A stretch of 13,689 bases of DNA from Rhodospirillaceae bacterium (GTDB lineage Bacteria > Pseudomonadota > Alphaproteobacteria > UBA8366 > GCA-2717185), in NCBI GenBank assembly GCA_028817685.1, contig JAPPPC010000860.1, positions 1 to 13,689 on the forward strand. The letters run 5' to 3'. Position 1 is the first letter of the stretch. Each line of letters starts with the position of its first letter. A program made the position numbers and the translations under genes. Positions 8,085-13,689 of this stretch are shown in pieces. The notes under the pieces were generated by a model that saw nothing but the letters and a program-made list of their open reading frames with translations, made no database searches and was not told the DNA's origin.

Positions 8085-8102
8085 CACTAAATAGAGAATG
8101 TA

Positions 8103-8114
8103 GCTCTATAGAGC
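8103..8114. promoter_or_regulatory. 12-bp perfect palindrome over the -35 position
   Basis: GCTCTATAGAGC is a perfect 12-bp inverted repeat, 18 bases upstream of the TATAAT box and overlying the expected -35 hexamer. It sits between the GlcG-family and PAS genes and codes for nothing. An operator is the likeliest reading. Confidence 0.4.
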
Positions 8115-8137
8115 CATCGTGTGATGCGCCGCGCTGC

Positions 8138-8533
8138 CTACAGCAACGCGACCCCGGCCCGGGCGCAATCCTCGTCCTCTTGCGCGGTCCCGCCGCCGAC
8201 GCCACAGGCGCCAATGGTGACGCCGTCGCGGATGATCGGTACCGCGCCTTGACCCAGCATCATGTGATCGCCCTCCGCCGCGACGATGCCGCGCAGGGTG
8301 GGGTGATTTGCCCGTTCCGTCAGGTCGCCGCTCGGACGGCCAAAGGCGGCCGATGCGATCGCTTTGCCCTGGCTGCCGAAGCTACCGGCCCACATAGCGT
8401 GGGTCATGCGCTGGAACGCGACCAGCCGGCCCCCACCGTCGCAGACGGCGACGTTGATCTTGATGCCGATCTCTTCGGCTTTCGCGATCGCGCCCGCTGC
8501 GATCCTATTGGCTTCTTCCAGGGTGACGTTCAT
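8138..8533 (-). CDS. GlcG/HbpS family heme-binding-like protein
   Basis: A 131-residue single-domain protein of the GlcG/HbpS family (DUF336, PF03928). The family pattern is complete: MNVTLEEANRIAAGAI helix, INVAVCDGGGRLVAFQRM strand pair, GKAIASAAFGRPS, then a GAVPII..GVTIGACGVGGGT stretch and the acidic QEDEDCARAG end. Members include a heme-binding sensor in Streptomyces and proteins of glycolate and propanediol loci; the enzymatic or sensing role here is not known. The start is ATG at 8533, with GGAGGG about eight bases before it; the frame continues upstream without a better start. No signal peptide is seen, so a cytosolic location is inferred. It lies between the acetyltransferase (76 bp upstream) and the PAS gene (103 bp downstream) on the same strand and may be cotranscribed with the former. 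Confidence 0.88.
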   Translation of the reverse strand: MNVTLEEANRIAAGAIAKAEEIGIKINVAVCDGGGRLVAFQRMTHAMWAGSFGSQGKAIASAAFGRPSGDLTERANHPTLRGIVAAEGDHMMLGQGAVPIIRDGVTIGACGVGGGTAQEDEDCARAGVALL

Positions 8534-8609
8534 GGGACAGGCCCTCCGCTGTGTTCTGTTGTTTGATGGCCCACAGCGTAACGCCGTTCTCATGAGGCGC
8601 AATCGAAAT

Positions 8610-9350
8610 TCAGGCGCGTCGGCTCGGCGGGCGGTCCTCCATCAGCGCGGCGAGGGATTGTTTTGTCTGTCCGTCGGCATCGAAATTCTCGTCCGCCAGC
8701 CAGGTTTCGAGCCGCGCCTTCACATCCGGCCATTCGTCGTCGAGGATCGAAAACCACGCGGTATCCCGGTTCAGCCCTTTGAAGATCAGATGGTTGTAGA
8801 AGGTGCCCTCATAGCGGAAACCGAGCCTGCGCGCCGCGCCGCGCGACTTCGCATTCAGCGCGTTGCAGCGCCATTGCATGCGGCGGTAGCGCAAATCGGT
8901 CATCGCGTGATCGATCATCAAATACATCGATTCCGTCGCCGCGCGGGTGCGCTGTAATGAGGGACCGAACCAGATATAGCCGATCTCGATCACGCCATTG
9001 CCGGGGTGCATGTCCATGAAACTTGCCTGTCCCGCGGCCGGTCCGCCGGGCAGGGGGCGCAGGGCGTAGAAGATGCGGTCTTGCGCCGCGGCATTGGCTT
9101 TGAGGCTGCTGTGATAGGCTTCTTTGTCCGGCCAGGGGCCTTCCGGCAGATAAGTCCAGATGGCAAGTCCTTCATCCGTCGTATGGGAGGCCTCGTACAG
9201 ATCGTCCGTATGCACAGCCGGATCCATAGGCTCCAGCTGAATATGATTGCCTTTTAGGACGGTCCGTGCCGGGACCAGGCCCGAAGGCAGGTCGTCGACG
9301 GGCCCCCCGTAAAGTGGCCGGTCGAAGGGGATGTCTTTCGGGTCGGTCAT
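8610..9350 (-). CDS. GNAT family N-acetyltransferase, RimJ/RimL-like
   Basis: A 246-residue acetyltransferase that would transfer an acetyl group from acetyl-CoA to a protein N-terminus or small amine. Characteristic segments are IQLEPMDPAVH near the start, YALRPLPGG and a MDMHPGNGVIEIGYIW strand pair, the acetyl-CoA loop region SLQRTRAATES, then RRMQWRCNALNAKSRGAARRLGF, typical of RimJ/RimL-like proteins. A C-terminal tail of about 45 residues ends in PPSRRA. The start ATG at 9350 is chosen because GGAG lies six bases upstream; an ATG at 9377 would add nine residues without a better binding site. It is transcribed away from the SDR gene, with 152 bp between the two starts. Its substrate and relation to the neighbours are unknown. 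Confidence 0.85.
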   Translation of the reverse strand: MTDPKDIPFDRPLYGGPVDDLPSGLVPARTVLKGNHIQLEPMDPAVHTDDLYEASHTTDEGLAIWTYLPEGPWPDKEAYHSSLKANAAAQDRIFYALRPLPGGPAAGQASFMDMHPGNGVIEIGYIWFGPSLQRTRAATESMYLMIDHAMTDLRYRRMQWRCNALNAKSRGAARRLGFRYEGTFYNHLIFKGLNRDTAWFSILDDEWPDVKARLETWLADENFDADGQTKQSLAALMEDRPPSRRA

Positions 9351-9445
9351 CGCGGTCTCCAATAAATGGCGCGTCACTGTCGGCGGAGAGCGGCCTCAAG
9401 GAAAGGGCCATTCGGATTTGAAATTTGGGACCAATTACAAAGCTT

Positions 9446-9458
9446 GCCTCGCCGAGGC
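9446..9458. promoter_or_regulatory. Inverted repeat in the divergent intergenic region
   Basis: GCCTCG and CGAGGC flank a single C, giving a 13-bp near-perfect dyad, 44 bases before the SDR start. The 152-bp region between the divergent acetyltransferase and SDR genes must hold both promoters, but no confident -35/-10 pair was found. An operator is possible. Confidence 0.25.
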
Positions 9459-9502
9459 CCAGTTGCGAGGTTGCCGCCACAGCCGTGCGAAGGAGTGAAA
9501 AC

Positions 9503-10279
9503 ATGTATTCGATTGACGGAAAGATCGCCTGGGTCACCGGGGCGGGTACGGGCATCGGGCGCGGCGGTGCCGTCGCGTTGGCGAAGGCGGGCGTGAAAGT
9601 CGTCCTGTCCGGGCGCCGCGAAGGTCCGCTGGAAGACGCGCAGAAACGGATCGCTGATGCTGGCGGCGAAGCAATTATCGAACTGCTCGATATCAGCGAT
9701 GCCGACGCCGTCTACGCCGTCGCCGACCGGATCAAGGAGCGGTATGGCCGGCTGGATATACTTGTCAACAGCGCCGGATTGAACGTGCCGAAGCGGCGCT
9801 GGAAAGACATCGATGCTAATGGTTGGCACACGGTCGTCGATATCGATCTGAACGGGGCGTTCTATTGTTCGCACGCGGCGCTGCGCATGATGCGCGAGCA
9901 GCGCGACGGGTTGATCATCAATATCTCTTCCCTGGCGGGACGGCGGATCGGTTCCGTCTCCGGTGCCGCCTATACGGCGGCGAAACATGGCGTCAACGCG
10001 ATGTGTGAGAGCATCAATCTCGAGAATTGCCATTTGGGTATTCGCGCCTGCGCGATCTGTCCCGGTGACGTCGCGACCGAAATTCTGGACAAGAGACCGT
10101 TTCCGCCTTCACCTGAAGCCCGCGCGCGCATGATTCAGGAGGAGGAGATGGCCGACACCATTCTGTTCGTCGCCCAGATGCCGCCGCATGTCTGCATCAA
10201 CGAACTAACGATCACGCCGACCTGGAATCTGAGCTTTATCGGCGGTACGCCGGATCGCGAAATCCCGCGCGACGATTGA
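9503..10279 (+). CDS. SDR family NAD(P)-dependent oxidoreductase
   Basis: A 258-residue classical short-chain dehydrogenase/reductase interconverting an alcohol and a ketone with NAD(P) in the cytosol. The nucleotide-binding loop TGAGTGIG is at residues 12-19, the NSAG motif at 89-92, the catalytic serine in NISS (S143), and the YTAAK active site at Y157/K161. The ICPGDVATE segment follows as usual. R38/R39 after the second strand (SGRR) hints at NADP preference. The C-terminus ends PTWNLSFIGG and a charged tail, which is somewhat unusual, since many SDRs here have a short hydrophobic end. The ATG at 9503 has AGGAGTG upstream at 9491-9497; the longer open frame before it is not coding. The next LLM gene starts 16 bp after the stop, so the two are very likely in one operon. 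Confidence 0.92.
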   Translation: MYSIDGKIAWVTGAGTGIGRGGAVALAKAGVKVVLSGRREGPLEDAQKRIADAGGEAIIELLDISDADAVYAVADRIKERYGRLDILVNSAGLNVPKRRWKDIDANGWHTVVDIDLNGAFYCSHAALRMMREQRDGLIINISSLAGRRIGSVSGAAYTAAKHGVNAMCESINLENCHLGIRACAICPGDVATEILDKRPFPPSPEARARMIQEEEMADTILFVAQMPPHVCINELTITPTWNLSFIGGTPDREIPRDD

Positions 10280-10295
10280 GAAGGAGGGAAAGAGC

Positions 10296-11150
10296 ATGGA
10301 AGTCGGAGTCGTTCTGCCAGGCTCGGCGACAACGCCGCCGGACCTGATCATCGAGGCGGCCATCGCGGTTGAAGAACGCGGATTCCATTCCGTATGGGCG
10401 CCGGAACATGTGGTGTTCTTCGAACAATACGAGTCGCGCTATCCCTATGCGGAGGACGGCAAACTGCGCGGGTTCGATGCCGGCATGATCGAACCTTGGA
10501 CCCTGCTCAGTTTTGTCGCGGCGCATACCAAGAAGGTGCGGCTTGGCTCATCGGTCTGCCTTATCCCGCAGCGCAATCCGGTCTACACCGCGAAACAGAT
10601 TGCCGATCTCGACTTCCTGTCCGGTGGCCGGGTGGATGTCGGCGTCGGTGTCGGTTGGCTGAAAGAAGAGTTCGACGCGTTGCAGGTACCCTTCGAGCGC
10701 CGCGGCGCGCGGGCGCGCGACTATATGCGCGTCATGCAGGCGCTATGGACGCAGGAGCTGTCGTCCTACAAGGGTGAGTTCTACAGCCTGCCGCCCTGCA
10801 CGCAGAACCCGAAGCCGGTGCAGGATCCGCACCCGCCCTTCATCTTCGGCGGCGAAAGCGAAGCGGCGCTGCGCCGGGTCGCCGATTTCGGCGGCGGCTG
10901 GATGGGCGCGAGCATGCTGCCGGAAGACATGCCGGCGAAACTGGCGCGGCTCGATACGTTGCTGGAAGAACGCGGCCGCAAGCGGTCGGACATCAAGCTG
11001 TTGGTGATGCCGAACCAGCGGCCGGACGCCGACCTGTTCCCGCGCTACGAGGATCTCGGCGTCCAGCAGGTGGTCCATTTGGTGCCGCTGAAACATATCG
11101 ACGATGTGAAGGCGCGGCTCGACCGCATGGCACAAATGGCGTTTGCCTAG
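10296..11150 (+). CDS. LLM class flavin/F420-dependent oxidoreductase (second copy)
   Basis: A 284-residue luciferase-like monooxygenase family protein, again close to the Rv2161c-like group. Signatures are the MEVGVVLPG first strand, RGFHSVWAPEHV, RNPVYTAKQIADLDFLSGGR followed by VGVGWLKEEFDAL, and then PPFIFGG and FGGGWMGA. It shares these with the copy at 5443 but differs clearly elsewhere, so it is a diverged paralogue or separately acquired family member rather than a recent duplicate. FMN or F420 dependence is not determined. GGAGG at 10283-10287 lies eight bases before the ATG. The SDR gene ends 16 bp upstream, suggesting that the two enzymes act in the same pathway, for example on an alcohol/ketone intermediate; the pathway itself is not identified. 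Confidence 0.9.
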   Translation: MEVGVVLPGSATTPPDLIIEAAIAVEERGFHSVWAPEHVVFFEQYESRYPYAEDGKLRGFDAGMIEPWTLLSFVAAHTKKVRLGSSVCLIPQRNPVYTAKQIADLDFLSGGRVDVGVGVGWLKEEFDALQVPFERRGARARDYMRVMQALWTQELSSYKGEFYSLPPCTQNPKPVQDPHPPFIFGGESEAALRRVADFGGGWMGASMLPEDMPAKLARLDTLLEERGRKRSDIKLLVMPNQRPDADLFPRYEDLGVQQVVHLVPLKHIDDVKARLDRMAQMAFA

Positions 11151-11188
11151 GCCGGTCGTGAGCCGGGGTTTGGGATGGCGCGTTTACA

Positions 11189-11300
11189 CGGCGGCGATCC
11201 GCCGAAAAGCGCTTCGCCTCGCCGGGCGCGACGCGGATCCCTATCCCGCGCGTCCGCCGGGTACGTCGCTGAGCCCGTCAAGTGGGCTGCTCGCGATGAC
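11189..11300. other. Hairpin-rich segment between the LLM and hydrolase genes
   Basis: This stretch contains a perfect six-pair hairpin (CGGCGG, CGAT loop, CCGCCG, 11189-11204), an AAGCGCTT palindrome at 11207-11214, and AGCCC/GGGCT arms at 11272-11288. On the minus strand its end (GTCATCGCGAGCAG) resembles the edge of palindromic intergenic repeats of proteobacteria. It may be a lone REP-like element; no second copy was found here. The hydrolase frame also runs through it, so it could instead be coding. Confidence 0.3.
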
Positions 11301-12324
11301 AGCGGCCCGGCGTTTGGCATTCGATCCGAATGACATGGAGTCCTGGCAAGCACGTGCACGGAGTGCGCTTGCCGAGATGTTGGGCTATCGGCACATCGGG
11401 CGCGCCGTACCGACCATCGCTGTGGCAGATTGCGTTGCGGATGCGGCGGATGGCGAGACCGGCCTTACGCGGAGAACCTATTATGTCCGGGCCCGGGAGA
11501 TGTGCGATGTCCCGGTTACGCTGATCCAAGCCAATACGCTTTCTGAACCGCCGCCGGTATTTTTGTTCCTCGCCGGGTCGACCTCCGGTGCGCATATCGG
11601 CTGGGGGACGGCCCGGCTCCCCATAGATCATCAGCGCATCGCGATCGGCGCGGACTTTGCACGCCAGGCGGCCCGACGCGGATACCTGGCGGTCTGTATC
11701 GAGCAAATCGGTTTCGGCGAGCGGCAGGAAAAGGATCTGCCCCGCCGGACCGGTGGCCCGAATGCCGACCCCGCGGCGCACGCCTTGCTTCTGGGGCGCA
11801 CATTGCAGGGGCTGAAGGCGATGGATGTGAGCGCGGTGATCGATTGGCTCTGTGGACCCGACTCCCCGCATCCCATCGACAAGGACCGGGTTTTTCTGTT
11901 TGGGCATTCGCTGGGCGGCACCACCGCGCAGTTCGCCGCGGCGCTCGACACGCGCATACGCGGGACGTTGGCGAGCGGGTCCGTGCGCCGATTGCAAGAA
12001 GTTCTGTCCACGAGAGGCGCGGGCAACGGTGAACTGGCCATTCCCGGATTTTTGGAAGCGTTTGAAATCGAAGACGTGCTTGCGCTCATCGCGCCGCGCC
12101 GGTTCGTGGGGTTGTCAGGACACACTGATCACATATTCCCCTATGAGGGGGTGGCGCGTGCCATCGAGGCTGCCACACCTGGCTTTGCGGCGCTGGACGC
12201 GGCAGACAACATACAAGCGGTCGCGGCACCGGCGGGCCATCGATACTACGCCCGGGAAAGCTGGGAGGCCTGGCGAAGCCTCATTGATCCGGATTGCGGT
12301 GAGGACCCGCACGCACCGTGGTAG
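11296..12324 (+). CDS. Alpha/beta hydrolase (dienelactone/acetylxylan esterase-like)
   Basis: A serine hydrolase of the alpha/beta fold, probably an esterase. The nucleophile is the serine in GHSLGG (codon 11908-11910), the acid is likely the aspartate in SGHTDHIF (12127-12129) and the base the histidine in AGHRYY (12238-12240). Before the nucleophile there is a PPVFLFLAGS strand and a YLAVCIEQIGFGERQ segment, typical of acetylxylan-esterase-like and dienelactone-hydrolase-like families. The start is uncertain. ATG at 11296 gives 342 residues and places the FDPND..SWQARAR helix near the N-terminus. The frame is open back to TTG 11143 (GTG at 11158), but none of these starts has a clear Shine-Dalgarno site and the extra part is hairpin-rich. 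It follows the LLM gene on the same strand and converges with the next hydrolase, with 12 bp between stops. Confidence 0.82.
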   Translation: MTAARRLAFDPNDMESWQARARSALAEMLGYRHIGRAVPTIAVADCVADAADGETGLTRRTYYVRAREMCDVPVTLIQANTLSEPPPVFLFLAGSTSGAHIGWGTARLPIDHQRIAIGADFARQAARRGYLAVCIEQIGFGERQEKDLPRRTGGPNADPAAHALLLGRTLQGLKAMDVSAVIDWLCGPDSPHPIDKDRVFLFGHSLGGTTAQFAAALDTRIRGTLASGSVRRLQEVLSTRGAGNGELAIPGFLEAFEIEDVLALIAPRRFVGLSGHTDHIFPYEGVARAIEAATPGFAALDAADNIQAVAAPAGHRYYARESWEAWRSLIDPDCGEDPHAPW

Positions 12325-12336
12325 CGCCTTTTTGGA

Positions 12337-13233
12337 CTAGCCGTTAGCGCGTTTCGCGTTGTCCAAGACGGCATCGGCAATCTGGGGAACCGCGCCGTCG
12401 GGATAGTCGTGGCCCATGCCGTCGATGACCAACATTTCCGCGCCGGGGATCGTCTTCTGGACGTCCTCCGCGCAGGCAAGATCGACGAGCGGATCGTCAC
12501 GACCATGAATAACCAGCGTCGGTGCCGTAATTTCGCCAAGACGCGCGGCGCGGCCATCGCCGGATGCGATGCTCGCCAGAAGATGGCGGCTGTTCCCGGC
12601 GGGATAGAAGGACCGATCGTAGAGGCGGCCCGCGCGGTCGCGCAAGACCTGCTCGTCGCGCGGAAAACCCGGGCTGCCGATCAAATGCGAAGTCGAGACC
12701 GCCTCATCCATCGCACCTTCCCGCGTGCCGGACGGGTTGCGCGGGCGGGCAAGCCATTCGGCGACCTCGCCCTCTGGACGCGGCAGGCCACGACGGCCGG
12801 AGGTGGCCATGATCGAGACCATGGTCGCGATTTTGTCCGGATGCCGGATGGCGAGTGTCTGGGCGATCGCACCGCCGTTCGAACTACCGACGATATGCGC
12901 TTTGTCGATGCCAAGCGCCTCGAGCAGACCGGCGGCATCGTCCGCCATATCCTCCAGCGTGTAGGGCGCTTCGACCTTTTCTTTCGCGCGTGCCTGCTTG
13001 AAGGCCGTCTTGATATCTGCCGGCCCCCAATCGTCATGTTTCGTGGATAGGCCGATATCGCGGTTGTCGTAGGCGATCACCCGAAAACCGCGGTCGGCCA
13101 GCGCGGCGACGAAGGTTTCCGTCCAGCTGATGATCTGCACGCCGAGACCGCCGACCAGCAGCAGCGGCGGGCCGTCTTCCGGGCCCGTCAGTTCGTACTC
13201 CAGTTCGACCCCGTTGGTTGCGGCCTTTGGCAT
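12337..13233 (-). CDS. Alpha/beta hydrolase
   Basis: A 298-residue alpha/beta hydrolase of the common esterase/haloalkane-type fold. The oxyanion loop is in LLLVGGLG, the AYDNRDIGLS motif lies at about residues 55-63, the nucleophile S118 is in GSSNG (116-120), the acid is D247 in HGRDDPLV, and the base is H275 in GMGHDYP, so the triad is complete. The AYDNRDIGLSTKH segment is typical of this subfamily. There is no signal peptide, so it should be cytosolic. The start ATG at 13233 has AAGGA seven bases upstream; the open frame continuing to 13617 is a shadow of the hydratase gene. That gene ends 35 bp upstream on the same strand, so the two are probably cotranscribed. The substrate is not known; ester, lactone or ring-cleavage products are possible. 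Confidence 0.9.
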   Translation of the reverse strand: MPKAATNGVELEYELTGPEDGPPLLLVGGLGVQIISWTETFVAALADRGFRVIAYDNRDIGLSTKHDDWGPADIKTAFKQARAKEKVEAPYTLEDMADDAAGLLEALGIDKAHIVGSSNGGAIAQTLAIRHPDKIATMVSIMATSGRRGLPRPEGEVAEWLARPRNPSGTREGAMDEAVSTSHLIGSPGFPRDEQVLRDRAGRLYDRSFYPAGNSRHLLASIASGDGRAARLGEITAPTLVIHGRDDPLVDLACAEDVQKTIPGAEMLVIDGMGHDYPDGAVPQIADAVLDNAKRANG

Positions 13234-13268
13234 GATATGTCCTTCGATGTTCGGGTTTCGATGCAGGC

Positions 13269-13689
13269 TCAGTGATAGGTCACGGTCGCGGCCATCGCAA
13301 TCGTTCCCTGTGGCGTCACTGCCCAGAGCTCGCAGCCATTGCCATCCTCCGTCGGCCGGCCGACGACGTCGAACGGGTCGTTGTCGAACAGGGGGGCGCG
13401 AGCCCGCATCGCATAGCTCTTGAGGTCGCGGCCGCCGCCATGATCGCGCGCGAAGTCGAGCAGACATTGCGAGGAGTAGGGGCCATGCACGACGAGACCC
13501 GGATAGCCCTCCACCTCCATGGCGTAAGGCCGGTCGTAATGGACGCGGTGAGGGTTGAAGGTCAGGGCCGAGTAGCGGAACAGGGAGACCGGGCCTGCGG
13601 TGATCGTCCGGCGCCATGGCAGGTCGTCCGGCGGCGCCTCGCGCTTCGGTACGCCGCTTTTCTCGCCCGGCTTGACCTCTTCGCGGAAC
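13269..13689 (-). CDS. MaoC/HTD2-type hydratase, C-terminal part (cut by window edge)
   Basis: The last 139 residues of a hotdog-fold hydratase/dehydratase that adds or removes water on an enoyl thioester. The frame is open from the right edge, where FREEVKPGE is seen, to the TGA at 13271-13269. The diagnostic stretch is FRYSALTFNPHRVHYDRPYA followed directly by EVEGYPGLVVHGP, which is the MaoC/HTD2 C-terminal hotdog including the H/D catalytic pair region. The nearest known functions are 3-hydroxyacyl-thioester dehydratases and the mesaconyl-CoA or 3-methylfumaryl-CoA hydratase type; which applies is not determinable here. The N-terminal half and the start are outside the window. An internal ATG at 13520 is not the start, since coding continues upstream of it. 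It probably heads the operon with the hydrolase that follows after 35 bp. Confidence 0.85.
   Translation of the reverse strand, partial: FREEVKPGEKSGVPKREAPPDDLPWRRTITAGPVSLFRYSALTFNPHRVHYDRPYAMEVEGYPGLVVHGPYSSQCLLDFARDHGGGRDLKSYAMRARAPLFDNDPFDVVGRPTEDGNGCELWAVTPQGTIAMAATVTYH

Noticed and set aside
12409..13050. 213-codon plus-strand open frame
   Set aside because: Antisense shadow of the hydrolase, which has a complete Ser-Asp-His triad.
13234..13617. Longer start for the right-end hydrolase
   Set aside because: The extra residues are Arg/Pro-rich and overlap the MaoC/HTD2 frame, whose translation is clearly conserved; ATG 13233 has a good ribosome site.

Overview
The window is about 62-65% GC by eye and has the gene style of an alphaproteobacterium, probably Rhodospirillales-like. 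Supporting signs are the PAS_5-type protein, dense Shine-Dalgarno-led genes with GTG alternative starts, and strong G/C at third codon positions. The taxonomic call is an inference. I see no rRNA, tRNA, CRISPR array, transposase or phage gene.

Layout, left to right. A 5'-truncated MATE efflux transporter of the DinF type (2-1126, +) comes first. A two-gene redox operon follows: a small diheme b-type membrane cytochrome (1204-2013, +), overlapping by ATGA with a 972-residue protein (2010-4928, +) in which a four-cluster ferredoxin subunit is fused to a molybdopterin (DMSO-reductase superfamily) catalytic subunit. Next is a small predicted periplasmic protein gene broken by one in-frame amber codon (5002-5391, +). 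Then come an LLM-class flavin/F420 oxidoreductase and an Old Yellow Enzyme family reductase (5443-7565, +), apparently cotranscribed.

Three genes on the minus strand follow, reading right to left: a RimJ/RimL-type acetyltransferase, a GlcG/HbpS-family protein and a PAS-domain protein. The PAS gene has a consensus -10 box, a perfect palindrome at the expected -35 position and a second palindrome at the expected start of transcription. Divergent from the acetyltransferase is a plus-strand set: an SDR dehydrogenase, a second LLM oxidoreductase and an alpha/beta hydrolase (9503-12324). The right end has another alpha/beta hydrolase and a MaoC/HTD2-type hydratase on the minus strand; the hydratase is cut by the window edge.

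How they may work together. The cytochrome and the fused Fe-S/Mo protein should form a compact two-polypeptide, quinone-linked, cytoplasm-facing molybdoenzyme; its substrate cannot be read from the sequence. The LLM, OYE, SDR, hydrolase and hydratase genes look like parts of one or more catabolic routes for small organic or xenobiotic-like compounds. The most unusual points are the Fe-S/Mo fusion paired with a bis-His diheme cytochrome, the amber-interrupted small gene, and the palindromic control region of the PAS gene.
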